From assembly GCA_964440115.1 (NCBI GenBank), contig CAYTPV010000010.1, forward strand, positions 92,476-156,475: DNA of 64,000 nt, given 5' to 3'. Below the pieces are notes generated by a model. The model was not told the DNA's origin, did no database searches, and saw nothing but the letters and a program-made list of their open reading frames with translations. This stretch comes from JAEWWD01 sp964440115 (GTDB lineage: Bacteria; Bacillota; Clostridia; Christensenellales; CAG-138). The translations under genes and the position numbers were made by a program. Below are positions 26,282-35,408 of the stretch, one piece after another (positions within the stretch are counted from its first letter, which is position 1; each line of letters starts with the position of its first letter).

Positions 26282-27805
26282 CTATTTACTCTTTTTGCCT
26301 GCGCCTACCATGAGCTCACCGATCTCCTCAACCTTAGCTGTCTTGGGATCAACCTCGCCCTGGATCTCACCTTCGTAAATAACAAGAAGTCTGTCTGATA
26401 ACTCACGAACCTCCTCCAGATCTGTGGAGATAAGAAGGATAGCTGTTCCCTTATCTCTTTCTTCGATCATCTTCTGGTATACGAATTCACAGGCACCGAT
26501 ATCAAGTCCCCAGGTGGGCTGAACAATAAGAAGGATCTCATGATCCTTGCTCATTTCTCTTGCAAGAACCAGCTTCTGCTGATTACCACCGGATAATGTA
26601 CCTGCTGTTACATCTGTACTGGGAGCCTTTACATTAAAGGTGTTAATATATTCATTACAGCGTCTTCTGGCTTCTTTAAAATCGATCAGGCCCTTCTTGG
26701 AATAGGGAGCCTTATAGTAGGATGTTAAACCTGCATTCTCATACAGCTTGAACATTAATGTAAGACCTTCGCCACGACGGTCAGCGGGGTTATAGGAAAG
26801 GGTCTTGTCCATACGCTCACGAATAGAAGCGTTTGTAACATCCTTACCATTAAAGAATACCTGACCAGACTCGGCAGGTGCGATACCTGCAATTGCGTTT
26901 GCCAGCACGCCCTGACCATTTCCGTCTACACCTGCAATACCTACGATCTCACCTGCATGTACCTGGAAATTAATTCCCTTAAGCGAGCTTGCATATGTCT
27001 CACCCTTGGCGACCAGATCCTTAACCTCAAGTCTAACCTCACCGGGGTTAGCAGGGGCTTTCTCGATCTTAAGGCTTACATCACGGCCTACCATAGCTGC
27101 TGTTAAGGTATCTGTTGTACAATCTGCCTTATTCATGGTCTTAATAAGATGTCCGTCACGGAGAACAGAGATTCGATCACTGATTTCCATAACTTCGTTA
27201 AGCTTATGGGAAATGAAGATGATTGTACAGCCTTCTTTCTGAAGCTTTCTAAGTGTTACGAATAATTCTTCACTCTCCTGAGGAGTAAGAACTGATGTAG
27301 GCTCATCAAGGATAAGGAAACGAGCTCCTCTGTAGATAGCCTTCATGATCTCAACCTTCTGCTGAGCACCTACCGAAAGGTCCATAACCTTCTGATTAGG
27401 ATCAACTTCCATATGAAGGGTCTTACCAATCTCTTCCACCTTTTTCTTAAGCTCAGCTACAGGTAAAACAGCGGATTTCTTCATTTTCTCGCCCAAACAT
27501 ACATTTTCCCATATTGTAAAGTTAGGAATAAGCATGAAGTGCTGGTGAATCATTCCGATTCCGTTTTCCAGTGCATCGTTAGGGCTCTTGATATGTACTT
27601 CTTTACCTTCGTAAATGATCTCGCCCTCGTCTGCCTGATACAGTCCGTAGAGAATGTTCATAAGTGTTGTTTTACCGGCACCGTTCTCACCAAGAAGGGT
27701 GTGAACTTCACCTTTGTTAATAGTTAAGTTAACCTTAGAGTTAGCTACAACACCGGGGAAGAATTTACTCACATTCCTGAACTCTAATACTGCTTCTCTT
27801 TCCAT
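26282..27805 (-). CDS. BMP-family ABC importer B, ATP-binding protein
   Basis: Double-domain ATPase of 507 residues. First half: 'LLGENGAGKTTLMNILYGL' (Walker A), 'LSVGAQQKVEI' and 'FLILDEPTSVLTPQE'. Second half: degenerate 'GVDGNGQGVL', 'LSGGNQQKLVLAREM' and 'LLIVQPTWGLDIG'. It precedes the binding protein and permeases in transcription order, a different order from importer A. AGGAGAA lies before the ATG. Confidence 0.95.
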   Translation of the reverse strand: MEREAVLEFRNVSKFFPGVVANSKVNLTINKGEVHTLLGENGAGKTTLMNILYGLYQADEGEIIYEGKEVHIKSPNDALENGIGMIHQHFMLIPNFTIWENVCLGEKMKKSAVLPVAELKKKVEEIGKTLHMEVDPNQKVMDLSVGAQQKVEIMKAIYRGARFLILDEPTSVLTPQESEELFVTLRKLQKEGCTIIFISHKLNEVMEISDRISVLRDGHLIKTMNKADCTTDTLTAAMVGRDVSLKIEKAPANPGEVRLEVKDLVAKGETYASSLKGINFQVHAGEIVGIAGVDGNGQGVLANAIAGIAPAESGQVFFNGKDVTNASIRERMDKTLSYNPADRRGEGLTLMFKLYENAGLTSYYKAPYSKKGLIDFKEARRRCNEYINTFNVKAPSTDVTAGTLSGGNQQKLVLAREMSKDHEILLIVQPTWGLDIGACEFVYQKMIEERDKGTAILLISTDLEEVRELSDRLLVIYEGEIQGEVDPKTAKVEEIGELMVGAGKKSK

Positions 27806-27823
27806 GGTTTCTTCTCCTGGACC

Positions 27824-28243
27824 TTATTTTGCCAGTGGTTCACGTGCCATTCCTCGCACCTTATACACCAGATCCTTTTGTACTGCTAAACGTACTACCA
27901 TAGTGCCATACCAGTTCTTACGTTTTAATACTTCCACAACATGGCCGATGCAGATGGTATTTCCTTCATTATCTCTGGCTTCTCTTTCCTCTCCGATAAC
28001 AGGAACAGGTAAAAACTCAAATGGAAAATCTATAGTTGCTTCTGTTTCGGAATAGTCCTCATCAATAAGGAAACATGCCTGACCTGAACAGCCTGCCACA
28101 CAGTTATCACAGCCAACACACTTATCAGGATCTGTTTTGGGACGCTCTGTCAGATCCTCAACAACTATTGCGCCAACCTTACATGTGGACATACAGGGAT
28201 TACAGGGTATTCCCTGAGGACAATCAATAAAAATCTTACGCAT
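27824..28243 (-). CDS. 4Fe-4S ferredoxin-like protein of the opine-oxidase-type set
   Basis: 139 residues with two iron-sulfur cysteine groups: 'CPQGIPCNPCMSTCKVG' at the N-terminus and 'CVGCDNCVAGCSGQAC' at about residues 42-57. The C-terminal part ('GHVVEVLKRKNWYGTMVVRL') is a beta-rich tail. In Clostridia, proteins of this kind accompany HcnABC-like FAD/2Fe-2S dehydrogenases. It probably passes electrons from the flavoprotein complex encoded just upstream (29.6-32.5 kb). Confidence 0.82.
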   Translation of the reverse strand: MRKIFIDCPQGIPCNPCMSTCKVGAIVVEDLTERPKTDPDKCVGCDNCVAGCSGQACFLIDEDYSETEATIDFPFEFLPVPVIGEEREARDNEGNTICIGHVVEVLKRKNWYGTMVVRLAVQKDLVYKVRGMAREPLAK

Positions 28244-28253
28244 GCTATTTCCT

Positions 28254-29597
28254 TTAGAATTCAGTCTTCATGGCCTTTTTAGGCACTTCACTGTATCTCA
28301 GATTTCCAAGATCAATAGCATCCTTAACAACTGCCTTTTCATCAACACCCTTCATGATCTTGTCTTCCATAACTACCTTACCATCGATAATTACTGTTTC
28401 AACATCTGAACCCTTACCGCAGTATACAAAGTTGGAAATAGGCTCATGAACAGGTGCCATATTTACGCTCATGGCATCCATGATGATAATATCTGCAAGC
28501 TTGCCCTCTTCAAGAACACCTGCATCCAGACCGATAGCCTTAGCACCGCCCTCGGTTGCGATCTTAAACATTTCCTTCTCGCCGAATCTTGCAGGCGTGC
28601 CATATTTTAACTTCTGAAGCATGGAACCAAATCTCATGTCCTCCATAAGATCCTGGAGGTCATTACTTGCTGCTCCATCAGTTGCCAGACAAACATTAAC
28701 TCCCTTTTCATACATTTCAGCAATGGGAGCGATACCGCTTCCAAGCTTGCCGTTTGATTTGGGATTGTATACTACAGAAACATTCTTTTCTGCACAAATA
28801 TCAATTTCTTCCGGAGTAAGATGTACACAGTGAACTGCCATCATAGGATCCTCCAGAAAACCGATGGAATTCAGATACTTGAGAGGAGGCATGCCAACCT
28901 CTGCAATGGATTCAGGAACTTCGCTTGCAGTTTCAGAGACATGAACCTGTGAACGGATTCCGTATTTGCGTCCCATCTTCTGAAGGTCTCTCATAAAGGA
29001 CTCTGTACAGGAGAAGGGAGTATTGGGACCAAGCATTACATCCTGAAGCCCCTTATTGTGACACTTTTCAATTGTTTCTTCCATCTGTGCTACACGAACC
29101 TCATCAGGAATAGCAAACTCTTTGGGGATCCAGCGGTTAACTGTATTAATTGCAAGTCTTCCACGGATACCAACCTCTTCCCATGCATCGAACTGAGGCT
29201 TGAGGCCATTGTCCATGCTGACAAAGGTGGTTACACCATTCTTGATCATTTCGATTGCCATTAAGATGCCCCATGCATAGCTTAATGACTCATCATCATA
29301 TTCTCTTTCATATTTATGAATGATATTAACAAAGGGGAAAGTTACTGCTCTGCACCAGTCAAATGTGGTCAGGGTATCACCTAGACCCTTTAAAAGGTTC
29401 TGATAACCATGAGTATGACAGTTAATAAGACCGGGAGCGACTAACTTGTTGAAACCGGAAATAACCTTTTCACATCCCTCTTCAGAGATATTACTGTCAA
29501 TTTTTTCAATTTTGTTATCCTTAATAAGTATGTCCACGCTATTAAGTACCTTATCAGCCCTTGCAAGGACATATGAGCAGTTCTTTATTAAAATCAT
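28254..29597 (-). CDS. Amidohydrolase (deaminase/chlorohydrolase, ATZ/TRZ-SsnA type)
   Basis: 447-residue metal-dependent aminohydrolase. The N-terminal composite domain is followed by 'GLINCHTHGYQNLLKGLGD' (HxH at about residues 61-63), 'SQVHVSETASE' (His near 218), 'AVHCVHLTPEEI' (His near 255) and 'CLATDGAASNDLQDLMEDM' (Asp near 308). Family members deaminate guanine, 8-oxoguanine, cytosine, S-adenosylhomocysteine or triazines, so an amino-substituted N-heterocycle is the likely substrate. The stop overlaps the BFD-like gene by four bases. It is homologous to the enzyme at 54,970-56,307. Confidence 0.9.
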   Translation of the reverse strand: MILIKNCSYVLARADKVLNSVDILIKDNKIEKIDSNISEEGCEKVISGFNKLVAPGLINCHTHGYQNLLKGLGDTLTTFDWCRAVTFPFVNIIHKYEREYDDESLSYAWGILMAIEMIKNGVTTFVSMDNGLKPQFDAWEEVGIRGRLAINTVNRWIPKEFAIPDEVRVAQMEETIEKCHNKGLQDVMLGPNTPFSCTESFMRDLQKMGRKYGIRSQVHVSETASEVPESIAEVGMPPLKYLNSIGFLEDPMMAVHCVHLTPEEIDICAEKNVSVVYNPKSNGKLGSGIAPIAEMYEKGVNVCLATDGAASNDLQDLMEDMRFGSMLQKLKYGTPARFGEKEMFKIATEGGAKAIGLDAGVLEEGKLADIIIMDAMSVNMAPVHEPISNFVYCGKGSDVETVIIDGKVVMEDKIMKGVDEKAVVKDAIDLGNLRYSEVPKKAMKTEF

Positions 29598-29884
29598 TCT
29601 TCTACTCCATCTACTGTATCTGCGATTAATCCAAGTGAAAGAGAGCCGATAGGCATTCTGATGCTGGAATTAATAGCATCAGCGGGGGAAACCTTGATCT
29701 CGCTGTATGCACAAATCAGCTGAGAAATAAGTCTTCTGCAGGTTCTACCTTGACAAAACCCCATGCCTGCACGGGTTCTCTTCTTGATTGCATCAAGTGT
29801 TGTGTCACCGGCTTTGATTGCTTCAATAATTTCTTCCTTGGTTACTTCCTCACATCGGCATACAATTTCATTCATTTCTTTCAT
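29594..29884 (-). CDS. BFD-like [2Fe-2S] protein
   Basis: 96-residue bacterioferritin-associated-ferredoxin-like domain with four Cys: 'VCRCEEVTKEEI' at residues 8-19 and 'GFCQGRTCRRL' near residue 47. Such domains are found at the C-terminus of, or beside, the opine/octopine oxidase and HcnB alpha subunits; here the domain is a separate gene overlapping the FAD subunit by four bases. It likely hosts a [2Fe-2S] cluster in the electron path. Confidence 0.87.
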   Translation of the reverse strand: MKEMNEIVCRCEEVTKEEIIEAIKAGDTTLDAIKKRTRAGMGFCQGRTCRRLISQLICAYSEIKVSPADAINSSIRMPIGSLSLGLIADTVDGVEE

Positions 29885-30984
29885 TTTGCTGCCTTCTTAC
29901 TATGGAAATTCTCCCAAAGCTGTTCCTTAGCCTTCTGACGTCTCTCACCAAAAGCACCCTGACGAAGAGATGTGATTCTGTCTCGGATGATCTGCTCCTG
30001 CTTTTTTCCCTCTTCCTCTTCAATAAGACCCAGAGCTAAAGCTGCATGAACACCTGCAAGACGTCCCTCGTCAAGAGCTGTGCTGGCTTCCTCTACACCT
30101 GAAAGGTCACCTGCAATGAGAACGTTGCTCTTACTTGTCTCCATGGATTCATTATGAGAAGGAACTCTGCCGCCAAGAGATCCACAGAAATCCATTCTGC
30201 ATCCGCAAAGTGTTGCAAGCTCGCTGTGGGGTGTAAGACCGACTGAAATACATAAGGTATCTGCCTTAATGGTCTGCTCTGTTCCGGAGATGGGTTTGCA
30301 TTTCTCATCAACCTGAGCAATTACAACCTCCTCCAATTCCATATCACCATGCGCTTCAATAACTGTATGGGATGTAAGAATGGGAACACCTGCACGACGA
30401 ACCTTGCCTGCATGTACTAAATAACCTGAAATACTGGGAGCTGCCTCAATGATGGCTGCCACGTCCATACCCGCCTGCATAAGCTGATAAGATACAATAA
30501 GACCTACGTTGCCGCTGCCTACTACAACGGCTCTGTCACCGGGACGTACGTGACGTACATTTACCATGGTCTGAGCTGCGCCTGCTGTAATGATTCCGGG
30601 AAGAGTATTGTTCTTAAATACCAGACCATTCTCTGAAGCACCTGTTGCCAGGATAATGTATTTACCCTTGCATCTGAAGCTCTCTTCCTCAGAACAGGCT
30701 GTAATAGAACCATCATCGAAAATACTCCATACACGAGTACTTAATTTAGTTTCTACATTAGCTTCTGCAGCTTCCTTTAAAAGGTTTTCACCAATCTGGA
30801 ATCCACGTGTTCCTGCATAGTGATCGCAAGAACCAAAAAACTTATGAATCTGTTTAAATAACTGTCCGCCGGGTCTGTCATTCTCATCAATAAGAAGAAC
30901 CTTAGCCCCTGCTTTGCCTGCTTCAATGGCAGCCCCCAGACCGGCCGGGCCAGCACCCACTACGATTACATCGTATTCTTTCAT
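29881..30984 (-). CDS. FAD/NAD(P)-binding oxidoreductase (HcnB/OoxA-like subunit)
   Basis: Flavoprotein subunit of 367 residues. It has an N-terminal dinucleotide fold 'DVIVVGAGPAGLGAAIEAGK', 'RPGGQLFKQIHKFFGS', a second nucleotide site 'AVVVGSGNVGLIVSYQLM' at about residue 155 and 'IAGDLSGVEEASTALDEGR' close to the C-terminus. It is shorter than fused homologues because the BFD domain is separate. With the 2Fe-2S (30,991) and DAO (31,377) genes it forms a complex like octopine/nopaline oxidase, hydrogen cyanide synthase or proline dehydrogenase that oxidises a C-N bond. Confidence 0.88.
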   Translation of the reverse strand: MKEYDVIVVGAGPAGLGAAIEAGKAGAKVLLIDENDRPGGQLFKQIHKFFGSCDHYAGTRGFQIGENLLKEAAEANVETKLSTRVWSIFDDGSITACSEEESFRCKGKYIILATGASENGLVFKNNTLPGIITAGAAQTMVNVRHVRPGDRAVVVGSGNVGLIVSYQLMQAGMDVAAIIEAAPSISGYLVHAGKVRRAGVPILTSHTVIEAHGDMELEEVVIAQVDEKCKPISGTEQTIKADTLCISVGLTPHSELATLCGCRMDFCGSLGGRVPSHNESMETSKSNVLIAGDLSGVEEASTALDEGRLAGVHAALALGLIEEEEGKKQEQIIRDRITSLRQGAFGERRQKAKEQLWENFHSKKAAK

Positions 30985-30990
30985 GCCTAT

Positions 30991-31290
30991 TTACCCTACT
31001 CCAATCTGCGTTTCCACCTGCATACCCTCTTTTACAAGAGTTACACAAGTACGAACATTGGGTTTACCATCAACTACCATAACACAGTCAGTACACTGAC
31101 CGATTGCACAGAACAATCCTCTGGGCTCATGACGACGCTTGGTCTCTCTCAAAGCACGGATTCCATTATCTGCTAAAGCAGCTGCAATGGTATCTCCTTC
31201 TCTCGCCTTAAGAGGCTGTCCATTATAATAAAAGGTTAACTCTTTTTCTTCAGTGATCTCCAGAAATGGATGTTCCGTAACTCGTCTCAT
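30991..31290 (-). CDS. (2Fe-2S)-binding protein (HcnA/OoxC-like subunit)
   Basis: 99 residues with a plant-ferredoxin-like fold: 'FYYNGQPLKAREGDTIAAAL' then 'GLFCAIGQCTDCVMVVDG' and 'VRTCVTLV' give the Cx4CxxC...C pattern. This matches the small [2Fe-2S] subunit of opine-oxidase or HcnABC-type dehydrogenases. It starts right before the FAD subunit in the same operon. Confidence 0.9.
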   Translation of the reverse strand: MRRVTEHPFLEITEEKELTFYYNGQPLKAREGDTIAAALADNGIRALRETKRRHEPRGLFCAIGQCTDCVMVVDGKPNVRTCVTLVKEGMQVETQIGVG

Positions 31291-31376
31291 AATTATCTCC
31301 CACTTCCTTAAATCCGACTGTGATCGGTGAGGCTATAATCATGCTATGGAGTAATCTCTACTCTATTTTTTCTTAC

Positions 31377-32522
31377 TTAATAAGGCATTACTCTGTCAGG
31401 GCTTGCGATCTCATACATGGGATCCATATTGCCTTCAAGAGCTTCCCTTGTGATTCTGGCAACTGCAGGAGCTGTTGAGAAAGCACCCTTCCAACCTGCT
31501 ACTGTAAAGAAGTTGTCTGCATCCTTACTGAAACCAAATACAGGAATATTAGCCTGTGTATAGGTTGTGCAGGCTGCCCATGCTCTGACGATCTGAATGT
31601 CACGAAGCTGAGGGTAGAAGCTTAAGAATCTCTTGGCCACCAGTGCCAGGCTTGGCATATTTACGGAACGATCATCGCTCTCACACTCTTCTGTGGACTG
31701 GGCAATAACGATTGTTCCATCAGCAGTCTGGATAAGACCTGTTCCAATATGTCTCTGAGGTCTGGGTCCGGGTGTACCCTCCATCAGAGCACCACCACCT
31801 ACGATTGGTCCGATGAGATATTCCTGAACAGGCTCGGATACAAATGCTGTTCCCTTATGGAAGTTAACAGGAATCTTAACCCCTGCCAGCTCTCCTAAGA
31901 AAGCCGCTCTGGGACCTGTTGCATTTACGATCCATCTAGCACTGTAGGAAGCATCCTTAGTGTTTACTGCTGTGATATGTGTTCCCTCCTTATTAAAGGA
32001 AACAACTTCTGTATTCTTTAACAATACTGTACCTGCCTTAAGAGCCTTATCTAAGAAAGCCAATACTGTAAAGAAGGGATTGAGCTTGCCCTCTTCAGGT
32101 ACGTGAAGAAGCGCCTTCATTGCATCTGCTTTTACACTGGGCTGGATCTTGTTTACATCTTCACCATAGTAGATCTCAGATTCAACACCATAGGCCTTCA
32201 TATCAGCCTGAACCTTTTTAGCAAGTTCGATCTGTTCATCATTCATGAGGAAAAGACTGCCGCCGGAGTGATTATATTCAATATCATAATCCTTAGTTAA
32301 TACTTCTCTGTAATATTTCTGAGATTCCAGCGCAAGAGGCATATGCCAAGGTTCAACACGGTCAGAAATTGAAATCTGTCCTAAGTTAGCTCCACTGGCT
32401 CCGCTTGCTACATCACCACGCTCAATCAGAAGTGTGGAATAACCAGCTTCAGACATATTTGCGGCAATAGATGTTCCTAAAATGCCGGCTCCAATAACAA
32501 TTACATCAAGTTTACTATCCAT
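31377..32522 (-). CDS. FAD-dependent DAO-family oxidoreductase (HcnC/OoxB-like catalytic subunit)
   Basis: 381-residue glycine-oxidase/D-amino-acid-dehydrogenase-type flavoprotein. It has 'DVIVIGAGILGTSIAANMS' at the N-terminus, 'VNATGPRAAFLGELAG' near residue 200 and 'VAGWKGAFSTAPAVARI' at the C-terminus for FAD. It would oxidise an amine of the imported compound and pass electrons to the 2Fe-2S, FAD and BFD partners. An 86-bp gap separates it from the 2Fe-2S gene; it lies between the Mch-like genes and the rest of the operon. Confidence 0.9.
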   Translation of the reverse strand: MDSKLDVIVIGAGILGTSIAANMSEAGYSTLLIERGDVASGASGANLGQISISDRVEPWHMPLALESQKYYREVLTKDYDIEYNHSGGSLFLMNDEQIELAKKVQADMKAYGVESEIYYGEDVNKIQPSVKADAMKALLHVPEEGKLNPFFTVLAFLDKALKAGTVLLKNTEVVSFNKEGTHITAVNTKDASYSARWIVNATGPRAAFLGELAGVKIPVNFHKGTAFVSEPVQEYLIGPIVGGGALMEGTPGPRPQRHIGTGLIQTADGTIVIAQSTEECESDDRSVNMPSLALVAKRFLSFYPQLRDIQIVRAWAACTTYTQANIPVFGFSKDADNFFTVAGWKGAFSTAPAVARITREALEGNMDPMYEIASPDRVMPY

Positions 32523-32551
32523 TGGTCAGTTCTCTTCTTAAATAATGTTTT

Positions 32552-32586
32552 CAGATAATCGGAGACCATCCAGGTCTCCGAATCTG
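32552..32586. terminator. Hairpin between the Mch-like gene region and the DAO gene
   Basis: CGGAGACC/GGTCTCCG stem extended by CAGAT/ATCTG, loop of five. It sits 30 bp upstream of the DAO start, after the Mch-like gene and its decayed copy in transcription order, so it could attenuate read-through or protect mRNA ends. Confidence 0.5.
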
Positions 32587-32602
32587 AAAATCAGTAGTTT
32601 AC

Positions 32603-33093
32603 CAGTCAGGGTCATATCCTTTTTGGATGTCATCCCTGTCTATCGTTTACCTATAATTTAATCTTAGTGGAACAGTGATTCCTCAAGTATATCCTCGCCT
32701 GCGCGGAATGTGTTGCCTGTACGGATATTTGTCATTGTATAACGAGTACTGTATGGATATCCTTGTCCGATATAGAAGTCATGCTTGCCTTCTTCGAACA
32801 GATCTTAGAGCTTCTCGCCATAACGTCTGGAAGCGCTGAAGGGAAGCTTCTCGATGCAAGCTTCGATTTCGGAGTCTTCACAGTCAACTAAATAACATCT
32901 AGATAAGAGCTGTGTTAACACGGTCCATAGCGCGAACTTCGTCCCAGGATAGAAGGAGCGATAGGGCATGTGCCAAAGCCGCTGATGACCCTGCTGATGT
33001 CAAATCCCTTGCAGCAGATTCTCCATGTGGAAGCTTCTACTGTACGAGAGCAAACCTGCATTGAACCAACCAATGAACCTGTACGAGCAGTTT
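32603..33093 (-). pseudogene. Decayed duplicate of the 3' end of the Mch-like gene
   Basis: This 491-bp block is a tandem copy of the intact block that starts at 33,094 (3' flank plus roughly the last 150 codons of the Mch-like gene). Identical runs include the segment around 32,700-32,760 and 32,900-33,080. It has several small deletions, new stops and no start, so it cannot encode a protein. The intact copy is the one transcribed first. Confidence 0.85.
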
Positions 33094-33154
33094 CAGTCAG
33101 GGTCATAGCCTTTGGGGATGTCATCCCTGTCTATCGCTTACCTATAATCTAATC

Positions 33155-34123
33155 TTAGTGGAACAGTGAATCCTCAAGCATATCCTCGCGGATCTCGCCT
33201 GCACGGAATGTGTTGCCTGTACGGATATTTGTCATTGTGTAACGAGCTACTGTATGGATATCCTTGTCTACGATATAGAAGTCACGCTTGCCTTCTTCGA
33301 ACAGATCGTAGAACTTCTCGCCATAACGTCTGGAAGCGCTGAAGGGAAGCTGGTCGATGCAAGCTTCGATTTCGGAGTCTTCACAGTCAACTAAGTACTT
33401 AACATCTACGCCATAAATAAGAGCTGTGTTAACACGGTCCATAGCGCGAACTTCGTCCCTGATAGGAGGAGCGATAGGGCATGTGCCAAAGCCGCTGATG
33501 ATCTTGCTGATGTCAAATCCCTTGCGGCAGATTCTCCATGTGGAAGCTTCTACTGTACGAGAGCAAACCTGAATTGAACCAACTAATGAACCTGTACGAG
33601 CTGCAAGAATAAAAACGTTCTCAGTTGAGATACCACACTTGTCAGCGATATCCTGAGCATCTTCTTCGTTAGGAAGAACCTGTGTCTGAGCACCGAATAC
33701 TGTCTCATGATTGTAATCACGATATGTCCAATGGGAAGCAAAATGATCATGTTCCTTAGCAAGTGAACGAGCGGGGCCTGAACCGATGGGATTAATATTT
33801 CCCAGACAGCCTTCTCTCATAGCCATCTTCCATCCGGAAAACTGGTTGGAAAGTGTAGCTGTTGCAGGCTGGTCAATATATACATCGATTGAAGGAAGAT
33901 CGATAGCGCCACACTGGAAACGACCGAAGTCAACGTGTCCCATTCCACCGATTGTAGCTTCTACGAAAAGCTTACCTGCAAGGTATCCGCCAGGCATCTC
34001 AACACCCATATCAACTACTGTAGCACCATTCTTAAGAATGTGTGTTTTACAATTTAACATTTCAACATAGGGAAGAATCTTTTCTTTTACGATTTTTACT
34101 GCATATTCGTTTACACTAAACAT
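33155..34123 (-). CDS. Methenyltetrahydromethanopterin cyclohydrolase (Mch) homologue 1
   Basis: 322 residues, the usual Mch length. Family marks: 'VNEYAVKIVKEKI' start, 'NGATVVDMGVEMPGGYLAGK' at about residues 32-51, 'GNINPIGSGPARSLAKEHD' near residue 112 and 'GSIQVCSRTVEAST' near residue 180, which keeps an Arg-x-x-Glu pair that I recall as the catalytic residues of archaeal Mch. True Mch closes or opens the methenyl ring of methenyl-H4MPT. No other H4MPT gene is here, so a related cyclic amidine or formyl-amine substrate is likely. GAGGAG precedes the ATG; an operator palindrome lies upstream. Confidence 0.86.
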   Translation of the reverse strand: MFSVNEYAVKIVKEKILPYVEMLNCKTHILKNGATVVDMGVEMPGGYLAGKLFVEATIGGMGHVDFGRFQCGAIDLPSIDVYIDQPATATLSNQFSGWKMAMREGCLGNINPIGSGPARSLAKEHDHFASHWTYRDYNHETVFGAQTQVLPNEEDAQDIADKCGISTENVFILAARTGSLVGSIQVCSRTVEASTWRICRKGFDISKIISGFGTCPIAPPIRDEVRAMDRVNTALIYGVDVKYLVDCEDSEIEACIDQLPFSASRRYGEKFYDLFEEGKRDFYIVDKDIHTVARYTMTNIRTGNTFRAGEIREDMLEDSLFH

Positions 34124-34605
34124 AAGATAGTCTCCTCAAAATAGTAACTTGTTTCGCTCTAAGATATGTCCGACATATTTTTTCCGATGTCGATATATTA
34201 ATACTTTCTAAGTTGTATGTCAATCAATTATCCAAATTATTTCTTCCACTAAAGCTGTACATGAATAGCTATTTACAGCATATTGTTATTACTTTTTTTC
34301 AAATATACACTATATTATATTTACTTACTTATTATGTAACATTCTCTGCTTTCATTTTAAGGAAAAAGATCTTTCTCAGTCTTTCTTCTCTTCTTGCATA
34401 ATCCCACTTATTTTCAGAATTACCCCTTGTTTACTTTCAGCAAAACAAGTACAATGACGTTTGAAACGTATTCATCTCTATCACGTATATTTAATAATTA
34501 TCAGCTGTATTTTTTATTTGCGTGGTAACCTTTAGACTAATAATAAACAGCATCACTGGCAGGGATGAATAAGAGGTATTACATAGACTATGGAGAATTA
34601 TTAAA
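34124..34605. other. Divergent AT-rich control region between Mch homologue 1 and GntR
   Basis: 482 bp with no gene. Holds the palindrome at 34,164-34,178 close to the Mch-like start and long T-rich tracts nearer the GntR gene; promoters for both directions must lie here. Confidence 0.7.
34164..34178. promoter_or_regulatory. Perfect palindromic operator candidate
   Basis: ATATGTC-C-GACATAT, a perfect 7-1-7 inverted repeat 41 bp upstream of the Mch homologue 1 start, followed at about 34,185 by a related half-site (GATGTCGATAT). Its size and place fit a dimeric GntR-family repressor, whose gene is divergent from this site. Confidence 0.6.
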
Positions 34606-35337
34606 ATGTCTAAAGCAAACCCCCGTGCATTATCGCAGGCAGTAATACATAACCTGTTGGAAGAAATCAGAGCAGGAAAATATAAGAATGCCAAAAGGCT
34701 TCCTCCGGAGGACGAATTATCCTCTGAATTTGGTGCCAGCCGCAGTATGATGAGAGAATGTCTCACCGAGTTGGAAAGGATTGGTATACTCAACAGGCAC
34801 AAGGGCATCGGCACACTCATCAACCGCCGTATAGTAGATATCCCCACACGTCTGGATATTATTAAAGGTCTGGATTTACTGTTAGGTGAACTGGGATATA
34901 CCATTACATCACCCTATCTTAATGCTCATCAAGGGGTGGCAGATGAAGAAGTGGCCCGTAACCTGGAGATACCCGTTAATTCACCGGTTTTTATATGTGA
35001 ACGAGTTGTGGCTACTAATGACAAACCCAGTCTTTACCTGTGTGACTATATTCCTATCAGTCTCCTCCCTAAGAAATACATCCCCACGGAGAAGATTCCT
35101 TCTATCTTCCAGTTCTTAAAACAGGAAGCTGGAATAGAGACCAATATGTTCCTTACAGAGGTACGTGCCGTAGGTCTTCCTGAAGAAGTTGCTAAGCAGC
35201 TTAACATGGAACCCAATACTCCTGTACTTCACTTATGCGAAACAGGCTTTGATTTTATGAACGTACCTGTAATGTACACTAAGGAATATCTTCTGGATCA
35301 GGTCATCCATCATATGATCGTCAGGAAAAAAATTTAA
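34606..35337 (+). CDS. GntR-family regulator with UTRA ligand domain (HutC subfamily)
   Basis: 243 residues. The N-terminal winged helix ('ALSQAVIHNLLEEIRAGKYK', 'RLPPEDELSSEFGASRSMMR') spans about residues 5-70. The UTRA effector domain follows ('VNSPVFICERVVATNDKPSL' and 'LCETGFDFMNVPVMYTKEYL'). HutC-type regulators are usually repressors released by a pathway intermediate. It is divergent from the large catabolic operon and followed by Mch homologue 2, so it most likely controls this island. Confidence 0.92.
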   Translation: MSKANPRALSQAVIHNLLEEIRAGKYKNAKRLPPEDELSSEFGASRSMMRECLTELERIGILNRHKGIGTLINRRIVDIPTRLDIIKGLDLLLGELGYTITSPYLNAHQGVADEEVARNLEIPVNSPVFICERVVATNDKPSLYLCDYIPISLLPKKYIPTEKIPSIFQFLKQEAGIETNMFLTEVRAVGLPEEVAKQLNMEPNTPVLHLCETGFDFMNVPVMYTKEYLLDQVIHHMIVRKKI

Positions 35338-35408
35338 TTTGCAATAAATTTGATGAATATCAATAATAACTCATTAAGTTTAGTTTATATTTTTTTAAGG
35401 AGATTATT

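Noticed and set aside
28254..34123. Complete glycine/D-proline or HCN synthase locus
   Set aside because: HcnABC-like subunit order is present, but the importer, deaminase and Mch context argue for another amine substrate; no cyanide-related genes.
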